From NCBI GenBank assembly GCA_900544545.1, contig UQVY01000010.1, positions 1-64,000 on the forward strand: a DNA stretch of 64,000 bases, read 5' to 3'. A program made the translations under genes and the position numbers. Shown here piece after piece: positions 35,308-44,143 of this stretch. Source of the DNA: an uncultured Eubacteriales bacterium. Lineage in GTDB: Bacteria > Bacillota > Clostridia > Christensenellales > CAG-314. Positions within the stretch are counted from its first letter, which is position 1. Each line of letters starts with the position of its first letter. The notes beneath the pieces are model-generated. The model did not search any database. It had not been told where the DNA came from and saw nothing but the letters and a program-made list of their open reading frames with translations.

Positions 35308-38300
35308 ATGCGAAACTTCAAAAGAATGCTTCTCGTTTTCGTTCTTGCGATCGCTCTCGTACTGACGGTAGCCTGTCAGGCGAACGTCAGCAAGCCCGAC
35401 GACGAAAAAGCAGTCAGAACAACCCTCACCCGTTTCGATTCCGACGCCGTAAGCGGCGCGTTCGAATCGGTTGAAAACACGTACTCGGAGATATCGGACG
35501 ACGACGTCGTCAACGTTATCGTCGAGGTCAAAGGCGAAAGCCTTGCAGAGAGATTCCTCTCCGGCAGCAGCTTCTCCGCTCTTAAAGATTACGCCGCTTC
35601 CGAAGAAGGCAGAATCGCAAGAGAAGAAATGACCGCCGTTCAGAACTCGGTTATCGAATCCTTCGAAGCGAACGGAATATCCGCGGAATTCATAGGATCC
35701 TATACCTCTATCGTCAACGGCTTCTCCGCTTCCGTAAGATTCGGGGACATCGAAGCCATCGAAAAGCTCGCTTCCGTCGAAAGAGTAGTCGTATCCGAAG
35801 AATACGCGGTTCCCGAAACTTCGTCCGACGATATTTACGCAACGATGAACTCTCAGGGCCTTTTCAACAAGACCGAATACACCGGCACCGGTATCCTCGT
35901 TGCCGTTATCGATACGGGCGTGGATTTCAAGCACGAAGCCTTCGCTAACGATCCTTCGGTCGAAATGCTCAGAGCGGAAGATATCGAAGCGGTTATCGAT
36001 TCTCTTTACGGTTCTTATTCCGGAGCGAAAAACTTCACCGTCAAGAACCTTCATTACAGCGCGAAGACTCCCTTCCAGTTCGACTATGCGAACAACGACG
36101 TGGACGCGATTCCCAGAGGCGATACGGTCAACGCTGCCGGCGGCTATCACGGAACGCACGTTGCGGGTATCGCGGTAGGTAACGGCGGCGATATCGTCGG
36201 CGCGGCTCCCGACGCTCAGCTTCTCGCCCTCAAGGTCTTCTCGGACGGCACCAGCTCTTCCTGCAAAACGACCGATATCGTCTCCGCTCTCGGCGACTGC
36301 GCCGTTCTCGGAGTAGACGTAGTTAATATGAGTCTCGGTTCTCCCGCAGGATTTTCCTACGAAAGAAGCAGCGACGCAGAGTACATAAACGAAATGTACG
36401 AGCTTCTCGAAAAACTCGGTATGACTCTTTCCGTTTCCGCAGGCAACAGCTACAGCCAGTCGGAAATCAGCATTAAGGGCGCAGCCGATCCTTCCAATCC
36501 CGATATCGGCGTCGTCGGTTCCCCCAGCGCTTACGTTTCTTCCTTCACGGTAGCAAGCGTCAACAGCTACGTCAAGAACTGGTTCGTTACCGAAGGCAGC
36601 GATTATCAGTATATGTATAATTCCGCAAGAAACGAAAACAGCGTTCCTTACGAATTTACCTCTCTCTTCCTCGGTGAAGGCGAATCCAAATCCTTCGAGG
36701 TCGTTCCCGTTCCCAACGCGGGCGAAGACGCGGACTACGAAGGTCTCGACGTTACCGGAAAAATCGCTCTCGTTCAGAGAGGCGGAATATCCTTCAGCGA
36801 TAAGGTTGCTGTCGCGGCGGCACACGGCGCGGCTATCTGCCTTATTTACAACAACGTCGCAAGCACCGCTCTCGGCGCGCTCGTGACCGACCTCAGGATA
36901 CCTACCGCTACCATTCTTATGGAAGACGGTCTTCAGCTCGTCGCTATGTGCGAAAAAGAAACCGTCAAGGTCGTTTTCACCGACGGCAACACCGTAATCA
37001 ATATGTCCGACTTCTCCTCCTGGGGACCTCTCGGCGACCTTACCCTTAAACCGGAAATCACCGCTCCCGGCGGAAGCATTTATTCGGCCGTTCCATCCAC
37101 TCTCACGAGCGCGACTGTCGGCAAGACCGGCGGCAAGTACGGTTATCTCAGCGGAACGAGTATGGCTGCTCCCAACTTCGCGGGCGTTATGGCTTCTCTC
37201 AGACAGTACGTCAAGTCCGAATTCCCCGAACTTACCAATATCGAAATCAGAGACCTTTGCTATCAGCTCATTATGAGCACCGCTATTCAGGCGGAAGACG
37301 ACAATCACGTTACGGTTTCTCCCCGTAAGCAGGGCGCGGGCGTCGCCGATATAGCTTCGGCAATCGCAACTCGGGCTTACCTCAACGTTACCGGTCAGGG
37401 CAGAACCAAACTCGAACTCGGCGACGACAAGAATCGCGACGGTATCTATACCCTTAACTTCAACCTCGTCAACTTTGGCACGACTGCTCTTTCTTACGAA
37501 GCGGACGCTACCGTTATGACCGAAAGCCTTAAAGACGGTCTCATCGCTATGAGCGGACACGTCTTCACCGACCGCACTATCAGCGTTTCCGCAAAGAACG
37601 CTACCGTCGAAGGCAACGTTATTACCGTCGAAGCCGGCGAAACGGCAGTCGTCAAAATGGTTATCCGTCTTACCGACGAAGAAAAGGCTTATATCGACGA
37701 CAACTTCGTCAACGGTTATTACGTCGAAGGTTTCGCGACTCTCGCAGCTCTCGACGAAGGTTCCGTAGACCTTTCCGTTCCTTTCCTCGCTTTCTACGGC
37801 GACTGGACGGACGCAAGCGCATTCGACGTTGTGAACGTCGACGGCGACGCTTTCATCAGCAATATCGTTCTCGTAGGCAGCTACAGAAGCAACGGTTATT
37901 ATATGGGTTCCTATCAGTGGGCTCTTCCCGAAGGTGCGGAACATCCCGAATCTTCCGCGCAGAAGCTTGCTCTTTCCCACAGAACGGGCGCGAACAACGC
38001 TATCTATTCCGTAAGACTTCCTCTTCTCAGAAACGTTACGGAACTTCACTACATCCTTCGCGACGCGGAAACCGGTTACGTTTATGCGGATTATTACGGA
38101 CTTAACGTCAGAAAAGCTTATTACAATAACGGCAAACTCGTCTTCGCTCAGCACGGTCTCGGCATCGACGTCAACGATTACGAACTTCTCAACAACCAGC
38201 AGCTCGAATTCGTCATCACGGCCGAACTCGACTACGAAGGCGCAAACAAGAATCAGGCTCTCGTTCTTCCCATAGTGGTCGACTCCGAGCTTCCCACTCT

Positions 38301-41300
38301 CGTTGACGCGGAAAAGAGAGAAGAAGGCGAAAAGATCTTCCTCGATCTCGAAATCTTCGACAACAGTAGCCTTATGTACTACGCGTTCTACGCAAAGAAC
38401 GGCGATTCTCTCAGGTCTCTCGTCGACTATCAGATTCCCGTTTACGAATTCGTAAGAAACCAGAATAACACCTATACTTACGACGCGACCGAAATTATGG
38501 CCAAACTCGGCGAAGACGAAGAACTCGTCGTTCAGATCGCGGACGGAGCTTACAACATCGTTAACTACATCGTCGATTTCGACGGAGCTTCCGACGAAGA
38601 AACCGAAAACGACGTCGTTTCCAACGATTTCGTCAGCGGAAACGATTATTACACTTCCGAAACGACCACCCTCAGCGTGGATAAGAACGAAGTTACCGCA
38701 AACGCGGAAACCTCCGACGAACACGTCTTCACGGTCGTTAACGGCGTCCTTATTTCTTACGAAGGCCCCGGCGGAGAAATCGTTATCCCCGACGGCGTTA
38801 CCTCCATCGCGGATAAGGTCTTCTACGGAAACAAGACTCTTACCAAAGTCACTATTCCCGAAGGCTGCGCTACGATAGGCAAGGAAGTATTCAATTTCTG
38901 CAGCAATATCAAGGAAATCGTTCTTCCCACCGAAACCGAAATGACTTTCGGCACAAAGGCTCTCAGCGCTCTTATCGGACTCGAAAAAATCAACACCGCA
39001 GAAGCTAAGGTTATCGATTTCGGCTCTTACGCGTTCACCGGCACGTCTCTTACGACTCTCGAAATCGGCGACGCAGGCGAAGGCAAGGTTACCACGCTCG
39101 GCGCGAACTTCGGCGCGGTAAGCATTTATCTCGAAACCGTTAAATTCAACGGCAACGTAGGCAATATCACCGGCGCGTTCGACATTTGTCTTGCGCTTAA
39201 GGAATGCTACTTCTACGGCGACGTAGGCGACTTCACCGATAAAGGCTTCTATCGCTGCGACAATCTCGAAGTTCTCGAATTCCACGGCGACGTAGGTTAC
39301 ATCGGCGGCAAGAACGGCGGCGTTTCCGTTATGACTCTCGGTAACAACAAGCTTAAGAAAATTGAATTCTTCGGAGACGTAAAGGGTATCACCGGCGTCG
39401 CTTTCTCCACCTGCCTCGAACTCGAAGAAGTTATCTTCCACGGCAATCTCGAAAGCTTCAAGCACGAATACGCTTTCGGCGTATGCCCCAAACTCACGAA
39501 ATTCACAGTTGCGGAAGGCAATGAGTATCTCGTAGCCGACGAAGAAACCGGCGTGGTTTACAACGAAGCGAAAACCGTTATGTACGTTCCCTCCAACTGG
39601 GAATACGAGGGAATATTCGAGCTTCCCGAAACCATAAAGACTCTCGGCACGGCTCACTTCTCTCACTCCACTCACCGTCTTACTCCCGTTTCCTACGGCT
39701 ACGCTTATTCCAGAACGGAAAACGGCGTTTCCTGGTCGCAGGCTTACGGAAGAGTTTACTATCAGGAAGCAAGAACGAAGCTTCAGGGCGTTAAGCTCCA
39801 CGGCGGAATAACCGCAGTTCCTCAGTATACCTTCTACGATAACAGAAACCTCGTTTCGGTAGAAGGCACCGAAAACGTCAAGACCTTTAACGGAACGCAG
39901 ACCTTCGGTAACTGCACGTCGCTCGAAAAATTCGACTTCTCGCAGACCAAGACTGCCGCAATCGGAACTTATATGTTCAGCAACTGCTACGCTCTCAAGG
40001 AAGTCGTTCTTCCCGAAAAGATGACCGCCCTTCCCAACTACACGTTCAATAACTGCTACGCTCTCGAATCGATTACGATTCCGAACAGCGTTACGACTAT
40101 CGGAACGAGCGCGTTCAGCAAAGCATCCGCACTCGAAGAGGTCGTTTTCGGCTCGAAAGTCAAGACGATAAATCAGTTCGCATTCCAGTATTGTACGGCT
40201 CTCGAATCCGTAACTCTTCCCGCAACCGTTACGACCGTTGCAAAGAGCGCGTTCCTCAACTGTACTTCTCTTAAGAACATCAACCTCGAAAAGGTTACGA
40301 CTTTCGGAATCGGCGCGTTTGCGTACTGCTCGGCTCTCGAATCGGTTACGTTCGGCGCAACCAAGGCCATTCCCGACAGTATGTTCCTCGATTGTATCTC
40401 TCTTTCGTCGGTAGACTTCGGCAAAACCGTTGAAACCATCGGCGTGAGCGCATTCGAAAACACAGCTCTCGAAGAAGTAAACCTTCCCGAATCCATCGTA
40501 AGCTTCGACGTCGCTACGTCCTTCGCTAAATGTATGAAGCTCGTTTCCTTCTCGGTTCCCGAATCCAGTACGTTATGCGCTTCTTACGACGGCGTTCTTT
40601 ACTCCAAGGCTATGGATAAGGTTCTCCTTTACCCCATCGCCAAACCCGGCACGGAATACACTCTTCCCGAAACGGTAACCACCGTCGGCGAATTCGCATT
40701 CTACCTCAACAAGAATCTCGTTAAGGTTTCCGGCGTCAACGTCGAAACTATCGAAGCAGCCGCGTTCGGAGATTCCGTAATCGAAACTTTCGAAGGCTCT
40801 CCAGTATTCGTAGGAGCTAACGGATTCACAAATTCCGCTATAAGCCTTATCAACCTCGAAAAAGCAGAATATATCGACGACGAAGCCTTCCTTAACGCAA
40901 AGAACCTCAAAGAAGCCGATCTCGCTTCCCTTAAGGAAATCGGAGACAGAGCTTTTGCTGATTCTTCCGTCGGCGAAATTCTTCTTGCCGACAGCGTCGA
41001 ATATATCGGATCGAAAGTTTTCGCCAACACCCCGATCGTCAGACTCGATATCGGCAACGTTGAATTCTTCGATTACTCCTTCGTATTCGAAGGCTGCAAC
41101 GATATCAGAGAAATCAATATTCTCGAAAGCTGCACGAGCTTCGTTCTTAACGACGATATGCTTATGAACGCGGAAAAGACTCTCGTTCTCGACTACGTCG
41201 GCGAAAACGTTACCGAACTCGTGATTCCCGAAGGCGTTACGAAGATCGCGGCTTACGCGTTCATAAATGCGTCCGACATTAAATCCGTTATCCTTCCCGA

Positions 41301-41556
41301 AAGCCTTAAGATCATAAGCGACAAGGCTTTCTTCGGAATCGAAACCCTCGAAAGCGTAACCTTCAACAGCGAGACCGCTCCTATTCTCGAGTGCGCTTAC
41401 GACGAAGAACGCTACTACGGCTACGCTAACTTCGTATGCTATATGGAAGACCTTGAGGACAACGGCGTCGAACTTACCGTATATCATCCCGAACACGTTT
41501 CCTACGAAAACTTCATTTACGCAACCTATTTCGCAAACTGCGTCGTTATCGGCTGA
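35308..41556 (+). CDS. Giant S8 subtilisin-family lipoprotein peptidase with BspA-type LRR tail
   Basis: 2082 aa from ATG 35308 (CGGAGG). Lipobox LTVAC (Cys23). S8 triad intact: Asp202 (AVIDTGVDFKHEAF), His281 (YHGTHVAG), Ser618 (LSGTSMAAPN). PA domain at about 450-560 (GLDVTGKIALVQRGGISFSDK). The sequence after the serine (SPRKQGAGVADIASA, then ELGDDKNRDGIYTLNFNLVN) is the same module as in the paralogues. LRR_5 units start at about residue 1150 (VNGVLISYEGPGGEIVIPDG) and run to the end. A long minus-strand frame (35131-39801) over it is a codon-usage shadow. The gene ends at a strong terminator, so it is a single-gene transcript. The LRR sequences are diverged from the other copies, so these are not recent duplicates. 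Confidence 0.95.
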   Translation: MRNFKRMLLVFVLAIALVLTVACQANVSKPDDEKAVRTTLTRFDSDAVSGAFESVENTYSEISDDDVVNVIVEVKGESLAERFLSGSSFSALKDYAASEEGRIAREEMTAVQNSVIESFEANGISAEFIGSYTSIVNGFSASVRFGDIEAIEKLASVERVVVSEEYAVPETSSDDIYATMNSQGLFNKTEYTGTGILVAVIDTGVDFKHEAFANDPSVEMLRAEDIEAVIDSLYGSYSGAKNFTVKNLHYSAKTPFQFDYANNDVDAIPRGDTVNAAGGYHGTHVAGIAVGNGGDIVGAAPDAQLLALKVFSDGTSSSCKTTDIVSALGDCAVLGVDVVNMSLGSPAGFSYERSSDAEYINEMYELLEKLGMTLSVSAGNSYSQSEISIKGAADPSNPDIGVVGSPSAYVSSFTVASVNSYVKNWFVTEGSDYQYMYNSARNENSVPYEFTSLFLGEGESKSFEVVPVPNAGEDADYEGLDVTGKIALVQRGGISFSDKVAVAAAHGAAICLIYNNVASTALGALVTDLRIPTATILMEDGLQLVAMCEKETVKVVFTDGNTVINMSDFSSWGPLGDLTLKPEITAPGGSIYSAVPSTLTSATVGKTGGKYGYLSGTSMAAPNFAGVMASLRQYVKSEFPELTNIEIRDLCYQLIMSTAIQAEDDNHVTVSPRKQGAGVADIASAIATRAYLNVTGQGRTKLELGDDKNRDGIYTLNFNLVNFGTTALSYEADATVMTESLKDGLIAMSGHVFTDRTISVSAKNATVEGNVITVEAGETAVVKMVIRLTDEEKAYIDDNFVNGYYVEGFATLAALDEGSVDLSVPFLAFYGDWTDASAFDVVNVDGDAFISNIVLVGSYRSNGYYMGSYQWALPEGAEHPESSAQKLALSHRTGANNAIYSVRLPLLRNVTELHYILRDAETGYVYADYYGLNVRKAYYNNGKLVFAQHGLGIDVNDYELLNNQQLEFVITAELDYEGANKNQALVLPIVVDSELPTLVDAEKREEGEKIFLDLEIFDNSSLMYYAFYAKNGDSLRSLVDYQIPVYEFVRNQNNTYTYDATEIMAKLGEDEELVVQIADGAYNIVNYIVDFDGASDEETENDVVSNDFVSGNDYYTSETTTLSVDKNEVTANAETSDEHVFTVVNGVLISYEGPGGEIVIPDGVTSIADKVFYGNKTLTKVTIPEGCATIGKEVFNFCSNIKEIVLPTETEMTFGTKALSALIGLEKINTAEAKVIDFGSYAFTGTSLTTLEIGDAGEGKVTTLGANFGAVSIYLETVKFNGNVGNITGAFDICLALKECYFYGDVGDFTDKGFYRCDNLEVLEFHGDVGYIGGKNGGVSVMTLGNNKLKKIEFFGDVKGITGVAFSTCLELEEVIFHGNLESFKHEYAFGVCPKLTKFTVAEGNEYLVADEETGVVYNEAKTVMYVPSNWEYEGIFELPETIKTLGTAHFSHSTHRLTPVSYGYAYSRTENGVSWSQAYGRVYYQEARTKLQGVKLHGGITAVPQYTFYDNRNLVSVEGTENVKTFNGTQTFGNCTSLEKFDFSQTKTAAIGTYMFSNCYALKEVVLPEKMTALPNYTFNNCYALESITIPNSVTTIGTSAFSKASALEEVVFGSKVKTINQFAFQYCTALESVTLPATVTTVAKSAFLNCTSLKNINLEKVTTFGIGAFAYCSALESVTFGATKAIPDSMFLDCISLSSVDFGKTVETIGVSAFENTALEEVNLPESIVSFDVATSFAKCMKLVSFSVPESSTLCASYDGVLYSKAMDKVLLYPIAKPGTEYTLPETVTTVGEFAFYLNKNLVKVSGVNVETIEAAAFGDSVIETFEGSPVFVGANGFTNSAISLINLEKAEYIDDEAFLNAKNLKEADLASLKEIGDRAFADSSVGEILLADSVEYIGSKVFANTPIVRLDIGNVEFFDYSFVFEGCNDIREINILESCTSFVLNDDMLMNAEKTLVLDYVGENVTELVIPEGVTKIAAYAFINASDIKSVILPESLKIISDKAFFGIETLESVTFNSETAPILECAYDEERYYGYANFVCYMEDLEDNGVELTVYHPEHVSYENFIYATYFANCVVIG

Positions 41557-41592
41557 TTTCCGATAATACGACCGATTGCGTTATAAAAACTC

Positions 41593-41629
41593 AAAGCTCC
41601 TCCGACTTCGGTCGGGGGAAGCTTTTTTT
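41593..41629 (+). terminator. Terminator of the third giant protease gene
   Basis: AAAGCTCCTCCGAC, TTCG loop, GTCGGGGGAAGCTTT, then TTTTA. Confidence 0.85.
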
Positions 41630-41648
41630 ATTGTATTTGCGGATATAC

Positions 41649-41677
41649 TTGAAAAACAAGTCGGAAAATGTTATAAT
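41649..41677 (+). promoter_or_regulatory. Promoter of the flavodoxin-fold reductase gene
   Basis: TTGAAA (41649-41654), 17-bp spacer, TATAAT (41672-41677). Confidence 0.8.
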
Positions 41678-41731
41678 ACATTTGTTACGGATAATGACAA
41701 GCCGCGGCAATTCCTTACACGGAGGACTAAA

Positions 41732-42280
41732 ATGAGCAGAATTCTTATTATCGAAACGAGTTTAAGAAACAAAAGCAACTCGGATATTCTCGCGGAAAAA
41801 TTTGCGGAAGGCGCACGAGCCGCCGGAAGCGACGTCGAGGTCATATCACTCAAAGGTAAAAAAATCGCTTTCTGCGTAGGTTGCAACACCTGCCAGAAAA
41901 CGAGAAAATGCGCCATAAACGACGACGCGAGAGAAATCGTATCGAAAATGCACGACGCGGACGTAATAGCTTTCGCTACGCCGATCTATTATTACGAAAT
42001 GAGCGGACAGATGAAAACACTTCTCGACCGCGCGAATCCTCTGTTCGACTCGGATTATAAATTCCGGAAAATCTACTTTATCGGCACGGCCGCCGAGGAC
42101 GAAGAAGAAACGCCTTCCCGCGCGATAAGCGGACTTAACGGTTGGATAGACTGCTTCGACCGCGCAGAATTCGCAGGCTCGGTTTTCGTCGGAGGAGTAA
42201 CCGACCCGGAAGAGATTTCGGACAACGAAAAACTCGGAAAAGCCTACGAGGCAGGATTCAAAGCCGGATTGCTTCACTGA
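41732..42280 (+). CDS. NADPH-dependent FMN reductase family (flavodoxin fold)
   Basis: 182 aa from ATG 41732 behind CGGAGG. The N-terminal FMN loop reads IIETSLRNKSNSDILAE, followed by VGCNTCQKTRKCAINDD, a CxxC type of iron-sulfur or disulfide motif common in anaerobe flavoproteins, and ATPIYYYEMSGQMKTLLDR, typical of WrbA/NADPH-dependent reductases. It probably transfers electrons to small molecules or quinones. The alpha/beta hydrolase gene follows after 24 bp, so the two form an operon read from the TATAAT promoter upstream. Confidence 0.88.
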   Translation: MSRILIIETSLRNKSNSDILAEKFAEGARAAGSDVEVISLKGKKIAFCVGCNTCQKTRKCAINDDAREIVSKMHDADVIAFATPIYYYEMSGQMKTLLDRANPLFDSDYKFRKIYFIGTAAEDEEETPSRAISGLNGWIDCFDRAEFAGSVFVGGVTDPEEISDNEKLGKAYEAGFKAGLLH

Positions 42281-42304
42281 AAATAACCCATACGGAGAAA
42301 ACAA

Positions 42305-43183
42305 ATGATAATTTTTATAAGTATTCTCGGCGGATTGCTGCTCATTGCGGGACTCTGCCTTATATCGTTGTTCTTAATAAACAAGATGTTCTTCGCGCCG
42401 CCGCCTTTCGACAATAATTCCCGCGGCCGGAAAATCGAAGATTATCCCTGCAGAAAGGTCGCCTTCAAAAGCGGAAAAAACACGCTCGACGGATTTATTC
42501 TTAACGAAAACGGAGAAAAGGGAGTTGTTATAGTCGCTCACGGAATGGGCAAAACCGTGGATTATTATATTCCGGAGATACTCCTTTTCGCCGAAAACGG
42601 CTACGAGGTTTTCACCTTCGAATATACCGGATACAGAGGAACGAAAGGCAAATTCCTCGGCATTCCTCAGGCGACGTCCGACCTCAAAAGCGCAATCGAT
42701 TTCGTCGGCGAAAAAAAGCCCGTCATTCTTTTCGGACACAGTTTGGGAGGATATTCGGTCTGCGCCGTACCTGCGATGACGGACAAAAGAATCGACAAAA
42801 TCGTCGCGTACGCGCCTTTCAATTCGATAAGAACGACGCTCCGCAACTTTGCCGAGATTATGAATAAGAAACGCTCTCTCGGAGACGGAATCTTCTTCGT
42901 ACAGAAACTTATTTTCGGAAAAAACACCGATATCAAAGCAAGCGACGGACTTAATTCCAGAAACATTCCCGCGCTTATCATTCATGGAAACCACGACGAG
43001 GAAGTAACCGAAAAATGCTCGCTTTACAGCGAAAAGAACGCAGTCACGAATCCTTACGTCGATTTCAGACTCGTTACGAAAGACGATAGCAACGCGCATA
43101 TGACCGTCGTCAGAAAAGCCGCGGAATCCGAAGTCAATACGGACACCGTAAAGTTGGTAAAGGAATTCCTCGGGATAAACTGA
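42305..43183 (+). CDS. Alpha/beta hydrolase, membrane anchored
   Basis: 292 aa from ATG 42305 (CGGAGAAAAC upstream). One N-terminal membrane helix (2-26) and then an alpha/beta-hydrolase fold: oxyanion strand VVIVAHGMGKTVDYY, nucleophile elbow GHSLGGYS (Ser catalytic), acid in IIHGNHDEEV, catalytic His in SNAHMTVV. Resembles the 'lysophospholipase/peptidase S9-like' group (BAAT/DUF3887 relatives); the substrate is unknown. Cotranscribed with the flavodoxin-fold reductase. Confidence 0.88.
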   Translation: MIIFISILGGLLLIAGLCLISLFLINKMFFAPPPFDNNSRGRKIEDYPCRKVAFKSGKNTLDGFILNENGEKGVVIVAHGMGKTVDYYIPEILLFAENGYEVFTFEYTGYRGTKGKFLGIPQATSDLKSAIDFVGEKKPVILFGHSLGGYSVCAVPAMTDKRIDKIVAYAPFNSIRTTLRNFAEIMNKKRSLGDGIFFVQKLIFGKNTDIKASDGLNSRNIPALIIHGNHDEEVTEKCSLYSEKNAVTNPYVDFRLVTKDDSNAHMTVVRKAAESEVNTDTVKLVKEFLGIN

Positions 43184-43231
43184 CGCCTCGCAACGAATCG
43201 CAGAAAAACAAATCAAATAATATACGGAAAC

Positions 43232-43273
43232 AAAACCGCGGTCCGAAGACAATCTCTGAAACCGCGGTTTTTC
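43232..43273. terminator. Bidirectional terminator between the hydrolase and marR
   Basis: AAAACCGCGGT (43232-43242) pairs with ACCGCGGTTTT (43261-43271), T-run on both strands. Confidence 0.8.
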
Positions 43274-43275
43274 GT

Positions 43276-43812
43276 TTATACTGAGCCAAAAGGAATATCG
43301 TCGTCTTTCCGCACCTTATCGCCCGGCGCGGATAAGGTTTTCCCGTATTCGAGAACCTTGGCGAAAAGCCTTTCCGCCTCTCCGCAACACCGGATAAGCT
43401 CTTCACGCTCCTCCGGGGAAAGCCCGCCGCAGAACCTTTTCTCCATATAATCGAAAGCAAACTCTTCCTGCTCGTTCATAATATCTCTGCCCTTCTGAGT
43501 GATGAAAATTCTTCCGACTCTTAAGTCTTCCGTATCCACGCTTCTTTCGAGAAGTCCGAGATCGGTCATCTGCTTTATGTATCGCCCTATCGACTTCTCG
43601 CTTACGGCAACGTTTTTCGCAAGACTGCATACGCCCTCTCCGTCGTGATTATTGAGATAAGCGAGAATGGTATTGACCGGCCTTTTAAGCAAGTGATATC
43701 CGACCTTCGACTCTACCGCCGCAGCCTGCATCGGACGAAGCACCGCAAGATATCTGAACATCATTTCGTCGATGGCATAGCTGATTTTCTTTATATCTTC
43801 ATGTTCGTTCAT
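43276..43812 (-). CDS. MarR-family transcriptional regulator
   Basis: 178 aa. Winged-helix core at about 35-125: NTILAYLNNHDGEGVCSLAKNVAVSEKSIGRYIKQMTDLGLLERS, then the wing DLRVGRIFITQKGRD. N- and C-terminal helices suit dimerisation. The gene faces away from the fourth giant protease and its promoter (43839-43867) lies 115 bp from the protease promoter, so it may regulate itself and that gene. Ligand unknown. Confidence 0.88.
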   Translation of the reverse strand: MNEHEDIKKISYAIDEMMFRYLAVLRPMQAAAVESKVGYHLLKRPVNTILAYLNNHDGEGVCSLAKNVAVSEKSIGRYIKQMTDLGLLERSVDTEDLRVGRIFITQKGRDIMNEQEEFAFDYMEKRFCGGLSPEEREELIRCCGEAERLFAKVLEYGKTLSAPGDKVRKDDDIPFGSV

Positions 43813-43838
43813 TCCGTTGAACCTCCGATTCGAGAATA

Positions 43839-43867
43839 ATTATAAAGTATTTGTATATAAATGTCAA
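43839..43867 (-). promoter_or_regulatory. Promoter of marR
   Basis: Minus strand TTGACA (43862-43867), 17-bp spacer, TATAAT (43839-43844). Confidence 0.85.
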
Positions 43868-43981
43868 CGATTTTCCTATCCGCTTTTAATTATATTTTAT
43901 AAAAAACCTCCTTATTTTACGAATTATCACTCAATGAAACAAAAAAAACGCCCCGACAGCTCTTATTTCTTTATCTTTCAC

Positions 43982-44010
43982 TTGACAATTAACGCTATCG
44001 ATGTTAATAT
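43982..44010 (+). promoter_or_regulatory. Promoter of the fourth giant protease gene
   Basis: TTGACA (43982-43987), 17-bp spacer, TAATAT (44005-44010). Confidence 0.8.
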
Positions 44011-44143
44011 AAGATATACGCTAAAAGCGGATTTATTAAATTTTTAGCATAAATCCGCAAATTGCGGATTATTTTCGTACTCAAGCCGATAAGGTCGGCA
44101 AGGTAAAATTCTACCCCGTCTTTAGGGGAAACAGGAGGAAAAT

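Larger units (their letters stand above)
43813..44143. other. Shared upstream region of marR and the fourth giant protease
   Basis: Holds two divergent promoters and a 133-nt protease leader. The leader has a perfect 10-bp hairpin, GCGGATTTAT (44027-44036) with ATAAATCCGC (44049-44058), and a CCCC/GGGG hairpin just before the ribosome site. No coding sequence. Confidence 0.7.

Noticed and set aside
35131..39801. Minus-strand frame of 1556 codons over the third giant protease
   Set aside because: Shadow of the plus-strand gene; codon-usage artefact, no domain.
41576..41731. Upstream extension of the flavodoxin-fold reductase frame
   Set aside because: Runs through the terminator hairpin and the promoter of its own gene; the ATG at 41732 has the ribosome site.
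44011..44143. A c-di-GMP riboswitch in the leader of the fourth giant protease
   Set aside because: The hairpins are clear but the conserved class I and class II cores are not there.
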